A stretch of DNA of 64,000 nt, from the NCBI GenBank assembly GCA_036186865.1, contig AP025055.1, positions 22,950,274-23,014,273 on the forward strand, given 5' to 3'. This document shows, one piece after another, positions 44,379 through 56,175 of the stretch (position 1 is its first letter; every line of letters starts with the position of its first letter). The position numbers and the translations under genes are program-made. Origin of the DNA: Eustoma russellianum. Lineage: Eukaryota > Streptophyta > Magnoliopsida > Gentianales > Gentianaceae. Below the pieces are notes generated by a model. That model made no database searches, had not been told where the DNA came from, and worked only from the letters and a program-made list of their open reading frames with translations.

Positions 44379-44674
44379 TTCTCCTCCCCTTAAAATAAGT
44401 TTCGTCCTTAAAACTGGAGATAGTGGGGCCTACGCTTCCATGTTTTCCCGGTCTTATACAACTTTTAATTGTTTACCATGTCCATTCATCACTGCCTATA
44501 TAGAATCTTCCCTCAAGGTTCCCTATCACATTCCCTTATGACTAACCTTATTTGGAATAAGTAAGACAAAACGTAGGTACTTTAGTTTGGAGAATCCAAT
44601 GTACCTGTCAGTAGTTTGGCTGTCCCGAGATCCTTGGATGCATCATCCTTCGATCCAGGCGGGCGCCTCTGATC
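44379..44674 (-). other. A3 internal 3' untranslated region and polypurine tract
   Basis: The minus strand ends CGAAACTTATTTTAAGGGG then AGGAGAA, abutting the LTR start at 44378. The remainder (44410-44674) has no recognisable coding sequence and no counterpart in copies A1 or A2. Confidence 0.6.
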
Positions 44675-46548
44675 ACTTTTTCCTAAAACCGTAACATGCT
44701 GATTTCTGGATTGACCGATTTTACTTCAAATTTTAGTGTGACCACACTGTAAGTCCTTTTTCAGAAATTCCAGCTCTCAAGCTTAGTAAACTCCTAGACC
44801 TAGTATCCCGTCAAAAGTTAGCCCAATTTCATATTCCTAATGTCTATTTCCTGATTACTCATTATGCCATATAAAATCTGTCTAGCCCAATAAAATTTCC
44901 TTCACTAAAAAAATCCGTAACTCCTTTTAAGAAAATTCCAACCCTTCATATCTAATATACACACAAGGCTAGCATCACACCAAAAATCAACTAAATTGAA
45001 CGTCCCTAAGGTCTCTTTTTGGGTCTCACAAAACAACCTAAAATCTGCGCTGCTCCAGTAAATTTCATAGCTTGTCTCGTTTCCTTCCTAAATGGCCCTA
45101 AATTACATTGTTTGTCATAAACACTTTATCAACTTCAAACTTACCCTTTTGATGGAAAATTTACAGATTCAATCACGCTACAAGCATCATACACAAATCA
45201 TTACAAAACAGCTTGTATGCTACATACAACACTTCTTGGCCATACACACCATATTCCTACTAAAACAATCCCTAGCTAAGTTTGGGACACACGCACCCCA
45301 ACCCGTTCATGTACATGCAAGGCCACATAGTATATCCATAATGATCATATTAAGCTTAACATACAAAAGCATAAATCTTGTTCACATCTTAACCCATAAC
45401 TCATCACTTCATGCAAAACTACCCCTATTTCTTTTAACCCTTTCCACCGTATGCCCTATCGATGGAAAAGAAAGGATCTTTAGCATGTTCATCTTGTATT
45501 ATCGCTTAATAGTTCTTAAAACCAATAAACAATCCACCTTTAAGTAAAACTTACACATACACGCCACTTAACCCCTAGGCCGAAAGTTTCATGCATCAAA
45601 GCTTAGCATTTCACATCTAAAATTGAATCTTAAGGTCATCTAGTCATTCATGCAAGCACTTTCACATTCAAGCCACAAAAAGTATAGTGTACTTGCCTTT
45701 TCACTTACTCCTCTTGAGAGATGTATGGAAGGTTGGAATTTTCTCCTCTTTTAGGCATGTACCCCACGGTTTTGGAAAGGAAAAAGGGGTAAATTGTTAG
45801 TTACAACCTTAAGTAAAGGATACACTTAGTAAGGGCTAGATGAACTTACCAAAAAGGAGTTTGAGTAGTATCCAAGCTTCTCAAGGCTAGAATCCACAAA
45901 AGCTTGAGATTTGTTGAGCCTAGTGACCTTGAAGGTCACGGTTATTAGCAAGAAAATGGCACCATAAGTTTCATCTTACGAAAATGTAGATATCTTCTCA
46001 AGAGGGCTAAGAATACTCACCTAATATCCCTTAAAAAGTAACTTTCTAAAGATTATGGATGGTGGTCTTACCTAAACAAGCCTTGAAATTGGAGAGTTCT
46101 TGATCCTCCTTTGGCTCACCTTCCCGCCGGCTCCTTTGAGAGAAGGGGAAGAGATATTTCTTATGTTATGGAATAGTCCCTTGGAATGTCCCCTACTTAA
46201 TTAGATAGAAGTAAAGGTTTCTTGCAACAAAAAGTAAAGTGGGGATTAATTCCTCCTTGGTTAAGCAACCGGCGGCTCCCTTCATGGGGAGAGAGAAAAG
46301 CATCCTTTAAATGAAGATTTCTTTACACTCAACTACATCATTCATTGAAGGTTTCTTAATGATTTTGGTTGCAAAGACTTACCTCATAAGGCCTTATGGC
46401 CGAAATATGTGTATACCCCATATATATCTATTTTCCTCAATAATGCATATATGTATATGTATGTGTGTATATATATTATCTCATATCACAATCATTTAAG
46501 TGTACTTTTCATAAACATAAATTCATTAGGCTGCCCTTTTTATACATA

Positions 46549-47711
46549 TGGTCAACAACAAACTACACTTTGGAGTAAATACATGTATGGCAAATATGGT
46601 CACCGCCGGGATTATCCGCCTAGGCTACGTAATTCACCGGTGTGAAAACTCATTTGCAGGATTCATCCTACCTGTACTACACAAATCGATGGTCAGGCGG
46701 AGCACCTTACATGGACTCCAACGCTGACGGGGGAGTTCTCTTTGCGTAGTGCATATGATATATGTCGATCTTCCAGTCCAACACTCCTTTCGGCGAAATT
46801 TATTTGGTTCAAGCATCATTCGCGCACCAATCAGATATTTCTATGGCGCATATTTCATTCGGCGTTACCTTTTGAAGACTATACTTGTAAGTATTTTACA
46901 GCATGCCCAACCCAATGCCCATTTTGTAAGCAGGAGTCGGCTACGGTGGATCATATATTTTTATACTGTTTGGGCATTCGATCGATATGGAGTTATTTTG
47001 CCAGCGAGTTACACTGCCCTCTCCCGACATCATTGAGGCTTCGACAATATTTACTCTCTTGGTGGTATCGTTCAACCTTTTCATCTTTTTTTGGTGTTTT
47101 ACGCATTATCGTCCCAGCAATCATCGCTTATAATGTGGCGTGCTTATGCATCCCTAGTATATGGTGAACCACACAATTTTTCAGTACCATCCTTAAAGTT
47201 CACCATACAGTATGATATCACAATGTGGTGTAAGTCAATAGCTGGATCCAAATTGCTGACTGGTCCATGCCAGCCCTTTTCTTGGCTTCCTCTGCTACGG
47301 AACCCACGTCCAATTTTGGTGCGCTGGAGGTTACCACCATCTGGTCGGTTTAAATTAAATACAGATGCTGCAGTTTGAAGGCACTATAGTGCAGGTGGTG
47401 CTATTTTGAGAGACCATGCTGGTACATGTGTGGGAGCAATTTCTTTTCGATTAGTGCCAAGTTCCCCTATTCATGCGGAGATACAGGCTGCGGTTTTTGG
47501 ACTATTGTATTTTCTGCCTCTATATCGATCGATTATTCTAGAATCAGATTGTGCTTTGCTCATATCACAGTTGTCACACCCTCAGCTGGTTCACGGAAAC
47601 TATTACCTTCAGTTGCTACACACGTTAGTGCGTCTACATCATCTGGACTGCCATCACATTTATAGAGAAGAAAACATGGCGGCACACTATCTTGCACAGA
47701 ATGCTATGTAA
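46549..47711 (+). pseudogene. L2 ORF2 C-terminus: zinc-binding region and RNase H
   Basis: The zf-RVT-like domain has TQCPFCKQESATVDHIFLYC (46908-46967). RNase H has FKLNTDAAV (Asp present), a stop immediately after, then AGGAILRDHAGTC, AEIQAAVFGLLYFLPL, ESDCALLISQL and EENMAAHYLAQNAM. Relative to L1 the catalytic residues are better preserved, but frameshifts near 46640 and 47160 and the stop near 47378 remain. Confidence 0.88.
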
Positions 47712-47820
47712 ACCCATGCACTCAAGTCTACAGTTCTCGCTCTTTTCCGCCATTAGTGCGTAGTTCCGTTTCCTTGGATCTTTCTTCAGTACATTTGCAG
47801 GTTCCTTGATATATATAAGT

Positions 47821-48459
47821 CTTCCATATGGATTGGCGCAAACTGAATTTTCCTGCCTGTGCCCTTCAGGGTTCAGGCAGGTTTGGTATGATTTGTTACC
47901 TACTGGTTTTATTTCTTCACCTATGTTGGCCGGTCGCTGATAACGTCGCTGTTTTATGTCTTTATGCATGGTTTGGACATTTTCATGTCATGTTCGAGTG
48001 GACTTCGGATGAGACGCTGCCAGTGCATTGCATTCACATGACCAAATTGTATGCATATCCTTCATCGCCAACAGGATGGTTAGCTACATCGGATTTCAAC
48101 TTGTCGGGGCTACGGATATACCAGTTTCAGGTCTTCCAAATGGATTGGCAACTATTCACTATTTCTGCCTGTTCTTTAGTTGAGACAGGCAGACTTGGTA
48201 TGATATATTTTCGTTTTGTCACAAGCCTTTCTCTATGTTTTGTATGTATGCTTCACTCAGCGTTTACTATCTCTCCTGCATGGTATGTCTTAAGACTCTT
48301 ATTTGATGGTCGCGTTGACGATGTCTTGTTTTCTGCCGGGACGAGGGACTCCTCTATGCAAGCACGTGGTTCCCTAATGTTGCATGTCTTCCATATGAAT
48401 TGGCATTTCTTTACTACATCTGTCGGTACCTTATTGGGTGCCAGCAGACCTGGTATGAT
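47821..48459 (+). repeat. L2 3' region: three box + hairpin + GGTATGAT modules
   Basis: Each module has CTTCCA(T/A)ATG(G/A)ATTGGC (47821, 48133, 48389), a hairpin, then GGTATGAT (47885, 48197, 48452). Hairpins: CCTGCCTG/CAGGCAGG with inner CCCT/AGGG at 47852-47881; CTGCCTGT/ACAGGCAG at 48165-48192; CTGTCGGTACC/GGTGCCAGCAG (one mismatch, two G-T wobbles) at 48420-48447. Spacings are 312 and 255. Confidence 0.88.
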
Positions 48460-48859
48460 CCTCATTCCATTTGCCTTAAAATTTTCAGCATGTCTTCTAT
48501 ATCGCTTTCACTCAGTCACACATTTATTTTGTGCATGGACGGGATCCCGATTCTCATTAGTCTGCTTCATCAACGGTGGCTTTGCTATTTCCGACGGAGC
48601 GAGGGCACATCAACAGTGGACCTCTTCATGGCTTACATTCATTTTTCTATTTTTGTATTCTTTTCGGATTGTACATTATTTCATTTTACACGGTAGCGCC
48701 TACCAACATTCCATCTATATAAATATGTACGCTTTTTCCTTCGCCAAGGTTTTCCACAAGGGTGGTTTTTCTTGGCAAGGTTTTAATGCGGCATATCATA
48801 TGCATTTGGATGTTGGTAATCATATACTGCTACTATCGCCATACTTTTCTGATTTGTAA
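47828..48859 (+). other. 343-codon open frame over L2 3' region, function unknown
   Basis: An uninterrupted frame starting ATGGATTGGCGC, 117 nt after the end of RNase H. It is hydrophobic and rich in Phe, Leu, His, Ser and Trp, with no recognised domain. The modules translate to a repeated pattern: M(D/N)W..., about 15 residues, then GR(F/L)GMI(C/Y) or SRPGMIL. All three modules lie in one frame. L1 has open frames in the same codon phase (GRRGMIY, GRLGMIY, GRCGMVF), although its first module is out of frame with the other two. It could be a third protein or a chance result of tandemly duplicated RNA structure. I do not call it a gene. Confidence 0.3.
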
Positions 48860-48914
48860 TAAGGCTTTCCTCCGCCAGAAGTGAGAGATAATGCTAATAA
48901 AATTTTCCTTTCAA

Positions 48915-48936
48915 ATATATATATATATATATATAT
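48915..48936. repeat. (AT)11 microsatellite
   Basis: Uninterrupted AT dinucleotides lie just downstream of the L2 3' end, possibly marking the insertion tail. Further TA-rich stretches follow (48985-49200), still within family A LTR sequence. Confidence 0.85.
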
Positions 48937-50117
48937 CCCACATTTATTTTTCATAATTCTTACCCATATGTGTATAGCTATAACTATATTCGTATATATA
49001 TATATATGCATATACACCTATATGTATTTGTACTCCCTTACAATTTAAATAAGTCATAAACCTTAAAGTACACGTTATGGCCGGACATACTTCCGCAAAA
49101 ATCATTTTATCGTCATATATACCTAGATCCGTATATCTATATATACATCCATTTATGCGTATTTTATACACATATATTATACACAAATCTATCTATTTCA
49201 CGAATCTTATTGTTACATATTAGAAAGATCACTTGCATACATAGATTCGTGTATTTTCTATATACGGCTCTTTAAGTAACCTTTCATTGTATTGTAATCT
49301 ATTAAGCCATTTATTACATGGTAGCTTCCACTTTACTACACATATACACATATATGTACCTATCTATGTATAAGTCCCTGTATGTTCAGTGCTTTATACA
49401 AGCGTGTCATGTAACCTATTCTCCGCCAAGTTAATCTACTAGACCTTAAGAATTTCTATAATTAATGGCTAAAGTTCCTTTGGTCTTACTTCAAAATGGT
49501 ACCCGACATCCATATTAGGGATGGATGAAGGGAGTTCTTCATTTATTAAAGGCTTAATTAGGCCCATCTTTTGGAGTGTGTATAAGGAACTCTATCCCAT
49601 TGGCTACTCCTTAAAACCCCATAGCCGAAACATATGTGGGTGTATGTGATTCAATTGAATCTCACCCATGCTCCCATTTTCCTTCCTTAATATATTATAT
49701 ATATGTACGTGTTTGTGTATTACTATGGGCTGCCCCTTACGTATATTTTCTATGGACCATAATCCATCAAACCCCTTGTCATATGATATTACATCATGTG
49801 GCGTATATGTATATCCAAATATGCCCATACTATATATATGGACGTGTCACATAGTCCGACTTCTCATTTGAAGTTGCCTATCTAAAAAAAAACTTCTTCT
49901 AATTGTCCTCAATGCTCAGGGCAAACAATTTAGTACTCTTATGTAACCTTCCAACAGCCCACTTGCTTCATGTTTTACGCTTTGGGGGTATACTAATTCT
50001 CTTTAATCTTAAATAATCGTAGGTAAAGCCAAAGATATCCTCCTTCCGAGGTATCATTCTCTTGCCTTGCTTCACCCCAACCCTATATGGCGTACTAATT
50101 TTGGGCGGGGTACAACA

Positions 50118-53063
50118 GTTCTTTTCAAAACCGAATCTTTTCTTTAAAAATGCTTTTTCGTCATTCTTTGTCATAAAATCAGTTTCATAAATCATGTAAG
50201 TGACGATGATGCAATGTATGACATGTACCATGCAATCCGTGACATGATGCGTTACATACATACAAGTAGGATCCTATTCTTTAGGCTGGAAAACTTTTCC
50301 AGAATTATCGTTCTGTCTGTATGGCCTCAAAACCTCATGTTTTAGGCCCATTATCATGATTTCTTAACATACATATGCATAAGGGTGTCTTTTCTACTTG
50401 CCATAAAATTTTCGTAACGTTTCAAGACATGTAAGACCCTTAAACTATTAAATTACCAAACAGGGTACTGCTGAATTCAGCAGTGCAATACCCTTCTTTT
50501 TCCTTTCTTTTAAGCCCATTAAGCCTTATTTAACTTGGGCCAACACCTGGAAAATACTGCGGACATACCAAAAATTATTGCTCGTCAGCCCAAACCATAC
50601 AAATAAGTCTAAGCCCACGAGAATAAAGCCCCACAACCAAATCTGTAATTCTGCCCAATTTTCCAGATTAGTAATACCAACTTAACTTCGGTAGTTACCC
50701 CTTAAAATAATAACTCTAAGCTAATTGATTTACATGGACATACTCACCTATGTCCTAAGTAATTACCATAAAAATTTCGAGGCATTATAATAACTTTAAA
50801 GGGGTCATTTACTCACTTCTCCAAAAACGGGTACATGCTGATTCTGGGGTGGTCAATTTTACTACGAATTTAATTGTGATTCGAAAATTCCAACTCCTAG
50901 ACTTAGTAAACACATAGGCCTAGCAACCTACCAAAAATCAGCCCAATTGCATATTTCTAAGGTCCATTTTAGGGTCAATTAATACGTCACTTAGATTCAG
51001 TCCAGTCCAGTAATTCCATCTTGACCAGTTTTACTAAAAATTCATAACTTCTTTTACCAAAATTCCAACTCTCATATTTACTATACACATAGGGCTAGTG
51101 TCATGCCAAAACTTAGCTTAATTGAATACTTCTAAGTTCCCTTTTCAAGTAATAAAAATATCACATTATTCTACCCTGTTCCAGTAAATTCCATTTTAGT
51201 CACTTTTCCTTACTAAAAGTGTTCCAACTTGAGTTATTCTTCATGAATGACTTACTAATCATCAAATTCACCTTTTAGCATAAACTTTGCAGGTTGTAAC
51301 ACATTCTAAATGTCACCTACAAATCACTTAAAAACAGTTTTGAAGGTTACACATAACACACCTTGATCTTGCACATTTTGTTCATAACAAAATCTATTCC
51401 TGGCACATCTAGCGTGTATGTACCATTTCCCCAAAACAGCCCGTTTCATACACATGCAAGGGCTTAAATTTCGTTTTCATCATGAATATATTACACCCAA
51501 GTCATAAACATACAACTTATATGTCCACTTTACCTCACAAATCACACTCTTTAACAAGAGCAATATTTACCCCTCACATTTCATCCAACCGTTCCCCTTT
51601 TATAATAAAAAAGAGAGCTTTGACACGTTCATCTTAGGCATGCATCATATTCATACTCAAAAATCGCAAAGAATCCACCTTTGGAAGAATCTCTTACATG
51701 CAAGCCACTTTTCTTAAGGATCCGAAAATTTCATGCTTCAAACTTGACATGTTACATCTAAGATTAAAACTTAGTAACATCTAGACATTCAAGCATATAC
51801 TTTCACACACAAGCCATGAATATTTATAGTGTACTTGCCTCTTCAAGCTTAACCTTTCCTTAGCTTGGAAAATGAAGTGGAGTCTCCCTCCTCTTCAACA
51901 TATGAACCCCACGGTTTTGAGGAGGAAAAAAGAACCAATGTTAGTCATTATCTTAAGTGAAAGATAAAACTAAACAGAGGCTAGATTGGTTTACCAAGAT
52001 GAAGCTTGAGTGGTGTTCAAACCTCTTAAGAAACTAGTACCACTTAAGAGCTTGAAAGCTTGTACCTAATGACCATGGAGGCGACGGTTTTTGGAACAAG
52101 AAAGAGTAGCAATATGAGCTTTACTCAATGAAGGATATAAAATTCTCTTAAGGAGTTGAGAGTGTTCTTACCTAGCCCAAGTTTGAACTTGGATGAATCT
52201 TACACCTTCTTGGTTCCACTTGGTCGTTTGCCTTGAGGGAAATAGAGAGGAAAAATCTCTTGCTCTTAGTGAACTCTTAAGGGTTGAGAGTAAAAGGATT
52301 CTTGAGTTTCTTGGAGAGAAAAATGTTCTTCACTAGCCTAAGTGGTTAGCCGTGGGTGAGCAAGAGGGAAGAAGGGGTTACCTTGGCTTGGTTAGAGTTA
52401 ATTAACCTAAGTTACTTTAGCTAATCAAGGTTACTTTAATGCTAACTTGGGTTACTTTATCCAACTAGAGTTACTTTAAGACTAACTTAGGTTACTTTAG
52501 CCTTGTGGTTAACATAAAGTAACCCTGGTAAGTTTTTGAAAAGCTCCTTGGTTAACCATAGAGGGGGAATACGGTGGGTAGGGCATTAAGTGGCCACTGC
52601 CATGCTTAAATCTCTTTTCAAGTGAGTTTAGTGAAAAACTATGTGGTTAGTTGTCCTTTTTACTAATTATTTTCCCTCTTTTTCTTTAAAATGAAATTAG
52701 GAAAATGTTGAGTCTTCTTGGACTCATAGGGCCGAAAGTTTGGGGAAAATTGCCCCACCACTTAAACTTGTTTAATTGCTATTTGGGCTTATTTTAGGAA
52801 GGCCCTTAAGATTAGCCTTCTTTTAATTTGAAAGAAAACCTTCTAAGGCCCTTTTATGCCTTGTGGCCGAAATTCCCTAGACCCTTAGGTGAATTGGCCA
52901 TGATCCATAACTCATGCTTGAATGATCATAATATTTTGTTTTATCAAAATATAATAAAAGAAGTCATAATAAAATTTAGTAAAATGTACTTGAAGGATGC
53001 AACTTTTATTAATTCACTTATACAAGTCTTCAAGCACAATATGAATTTTCGTTGGGTACAACA
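50118..53063 (-). repeat. Family A LTR-like repeat, copy A2
   Basis: Minus-strand start TGTTGTACCCAACG at 53063. It matches A1 from about 50460 to 53063, including the GTTACTTTA array (52395-52530) and two ~187 bp units. The left part 50118-50460 has no counterpart in A1 because A1 is cut by the window. It abuts the A3 LTR start at 50117. Its right flank is copia LTR sequence, into which it presumably inserted. Confidence 0.65.
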
Positions 53064-53709
53064 ATTTAACTCATATTTATGAGTACATTCAGGTCTTATA
53101 TCATATGATATAAGTCATGGTGATGACAAATTTATTACGACACGTTAAAAGGTTCTAAACCGAAAATTGTCGTATCGGGCGAATACCGAAACTTCGCCAA
53201 CGTGTCACGTACTTGCCATAAATAGATGGTCAGCCCCTACACTTCAAAAATGGCCACAAATTTCGTGGCTTACATGGTATGTGCAGCCATAAAATCATTC
53301 CATGTTGGCACACACAAATCACCCTCAATTAAGGCCAAATTGTGGAGATTCCAATTTCAATTTTGTCACATGGTTAGGCGCCACTTTAGTCAGCCTTATG
53401 AGCTGAATATTGAATTTTAATTTATTTATATTATGTATAACATAATATATATAACACGTGCAAAAAGTTGAAATTTAATTAGAGAAAAATCGGGTAATCG
53501 ATAAACGTCGAAAATTCGGTTTTCTACGTACACGACACATGGAACAGTTTTGGCATGGCATATAACATATATCTAGGCACTTTTTACATATTTCATACAT
53601 CTCAAAGTGTTCTAGAAAATTCAATTAAGGGCTGATTGGAATATACCATGTGTGTATAATTAAATGTGCACTATTTTGCAAAGTTTGCAAAAATGAAATT
53701 CAGCACATG
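53064..53709 (+). repeat. Copia LTR fragment (internal part)
   Basis: It matches element C LTR 56655-57295 (plus orientation), including the 20 bp perfect palindrome CTTATATCATATGATATAAG at 53095-53114 (copy at 56686-56705). It ends at CAGCACATG, where gypsy RT sequence begins. Confidence 0.85.
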
Positions 53710-56175
53710 TACTATCCTCAGGGACCAGCTTGATAAGTTTGTGGTGGTCTTTATTGATGATATACTGACCTATTCTCTGGATGAGGGGTCGCACGAGAAG
53801 CATCTGAGGGGGGTTCTGGAGATTCTCAGGAAGAAGAAGCTATATGCCAAGTTTATTAAGTGCGAGTTATGGCTGAAGAGCGTTGCTTTCTTGGGACACG
53901 TGGTCTCATATGAGGGAATTTCTATTGATCCTAAGAAGTTTAAGGATATCACTGAGTGACGTAGGCCGACCAACGTGACTGAAATGAGAAGTTTCCTGGG
54001 TTTGGCCGGCTACTACCGGAAGTTTGCCGAAGGGTTCTCGTCTATTGCGATACCACTGAGCAGATTTGACCCAAAAAAAGTCAAAGTTTGTATAGACCAC
54101 TGAATGCGAGCAGAGCTCTGCAGAGCTTAAGAGACGACTGACGACGGCCCCTATACTGGCACAGCCCTTCCGGCTCAGACGGGTTTTGTCATATATAGCA
54201 ATGCATCGAAGAACGGACTAGGTAATGTATAACACTTCAAAGTTGATTTTATATGCATTACAACTATGGCCTAACTGTTTCTTTACAGGATGTGTCCTTA
54301 TGCAAAATGTAGGGTTCATTGCATATGCCTCAATACATTAAAGCCATACGAGCAAAATTATCGACGCATGACCTGGAGTTAGCTTGCCGTAGTTTTGCAC
54401 TTAAGGATTTGGATTCATTATCTTTATGGGGTGAAGTGCAAAGTATTCACGGATCATAAGAGTTTGAAGTACTTATTCAACCAAAAGGAGCTAAACATGC
54501 GTCAGAGGAGATGGCTTGAGTTATTGAAAGACTTATGACTTGACTATCATCTATCATCGGGGAAGGCAAACCGAGTTGCGGATGCCCTGAGTAGGAAGTC
54601 CATCCATGCCAGACAGACGCTGTTAGAAGGGATATGGCAGAGTTAGATCTTGATATCGTGGGACTCCACAGCTAATATTCTAGCCTGCGCCTTATCATCA
54701 CTCTATCTCTTGATTGAGCAGATCATAGAGGCGCAGAAGGAAGATGCAACACATAGTGATATTCGGGGAGAGGATGATGACTAGTCTGGTTGACGGATTT
54801 CAGGCCGTGATGACGGCAGTATGTGGTTTCAGGAGAGATTGTGTGTTCCTGAGGCTGAGGATCTCAGAAGAATAATGTTGCAGGAGTCGCACAAGTTGAA
54901 GTTATCCATTCACCCGGGTGCTACGAAAATGTATAACGACTTGAAGAAGCATTATTGGTGGAGCAGAATGAAAACACATATAGTTGAGTTTATTGAGAGA
55001 TGCCTTGTATGTCAACAAGTGAAGGCGGAACACCAGAGACCAGGGGGTTTGTTGATGCCGCTAGAGATCCCTGAGTGGAAGTGGGAGCACGTGACGATGG
55101 ATTTTGTGATGGGTCTTCCGAGAACAAGAAATGGCAATGATATGATCTGGGTGATCGTGGATCGTTTGACTAAGTCCACTCATTTTCTACTTGTACCGAA
55201 TGACATGACTCTGGATAGATTGGTTACGCTCTACATGGATAACATCATCAGTTTTACATGGTGTTTCGGTTAGTAGTGTCTGTCTCCGATCGTGACCCGA
55301 GGTTCACTTCTAGGTTTTGGTCAGCATGTCAGAGGAGAATGGGGCCTGAGTTGAGAGAACTATACAGACGCTGGAGGATATGTTGAGAGCTTGCGCCATC
55401 GACTTCAAGGGGAACTGGGACGGTATGATCAAGTTGATTGAGTTCTCCTACAACAAAAGTCATCATAGTGGGGCATGGCACCATTTAAGGTGCTCTGTAG
55501 GCGTAAGTGCAGATCCCCTATCCATTGGGATGAAGTTGGAGAGCGCGCTATCACTGGTCTAGAGTTGGTTGAGCAGACCAAGGAAAAGATAAGTTGATTT
55601 GGAAAAGACTTAAGGTTGCTCAGGATAGAAGTAAAAGTTGGGAAGATTCGAAGAGGCGTCCTTTGGAGTTTACTGTTGGAGAGAAGGTTTTACTTGAAGG
55701 TGTCATCGATGAAGGGTTGTAGCACGATTTGGATTGAAGGGTAAGTTGAGGCCTCGATACATTGGCCCTAATAGGTGCCTTGAAAGGGTTGGTTGTGTTA
55801 GCTTACCAATTGGCGTTACCTCCGGCGTTAGCTCAAGTGCACGATGTATTCTATGTTTCTCAGTTGAAAGGTACGTTCCGAATCCGAGTCACGTACTGGA
55901 TGCACCGCCTTTGAGGATCAGACCGGGACACATCATATGAAGAGACTCCTGTTCGCATCATAAATCGCAAAGACCAAGAGCTGGGAAGAAGAATCATTCC
56001 GTATGTCAATGTGCAATTGAACAATCATAAGGAGAACAAGGTGACTTGGGAGCTAGAGGATCAGATGCGTGAATGCTATCCCGAACATATTCGGTTAAGG
56101 TGCGTCGAGTCTCTTGGTCGCTACAATTAAATTACGTCAAGTTTCAAGGACGAAACTTTTTGTAAGGTGGGGTAG
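53710..56175 (+). pseudogene. pol: G3: 5'-truncated gypsy pol (RT palm end, RNase H, integrase, chromodomain)
   Basis: It starts inside RT with FVVVFIDDILTYS (catalytic DD present), then KLYAKFIKCELWLKSVAFLG. A Trp codon is TGA near 53957. The thumb is MRSFLGLAGYYRKFAEGFS. RNase H is frameshifted (54130-54600). The integrase zinc finger and core start (54821-55273) include HYWWSRMKTHIVEFIERCLV and WVIVDRLTKSTHFL. Only part of the remaining core survives (55380-55562). The chromodomain-like tail is at 55945-56090 (WELEDQM). It ends with TCAAGGACGAAAC and AAGGTGGGGTAG. Unlike G1 and G2 it retains RT palm sequence and is a different family member. Confidence 0.85.

Larger units (their letters stand above)
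46549..48905 (+). mobile_element. LINE L2, same family as L1, 5'-truncated, inserted in A3
   Basis: It begins abruptly within ORF2 (QQTTLWSKYMYGKYG), continues through the zinc-binding region and RNase H to 47711, then a ~1.2 kb 3' region with three hairpin modules. It ends near AATAAAATTTTCC before an (AT)n run. 5' truncation is normal for LINE insertion. No convincing target duplication or poly(A) tail was found. Confidence 0.85.
44335..50117 (-). mobile_element. Family A element A3 with near-deleted interior, split by LINE L2
   Basis: Minus strand: LTR start TGTTGTACCCCGCCC at 50117, LTR body to 48906, LINE L2 (46549-48905), LTR body to about 44675. Then ~300 bp of internal 3' sequence ending GGACGAAAC...AAGGGGAGGAGAA (polypurine), and a second LTR start at 44378 with the same 25 bp, truncated at about 44335. 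No gag or pol remains. It is probably a gypsy-type element; that rests on the polypurine tract and GGACGAAAC motif alone. Confidence 0.65.

Noticed and set aside
45092..45547. 151-codon open frame in A3 as a possible gene
   Set aside because: It lies in family A noncoding repeat; the homologous regions of A1 and A2 are not open in that frame.
47852..47881. Rho-independent terminators for the LINE hairpins
   Set aside because: This is plant nuclear DNA, hairpins are not followed by T runs, and the constant motif GGTATGAT is not a terminator feature.
50118..53063. A2 and A3 as the two LTRs of one element
   Set aside because: Both are in minus orientation and abut at 50117/50118 with no interior between them, and A2 has no visible CA terminus or PBS at that edge. 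The relation is unresolved.
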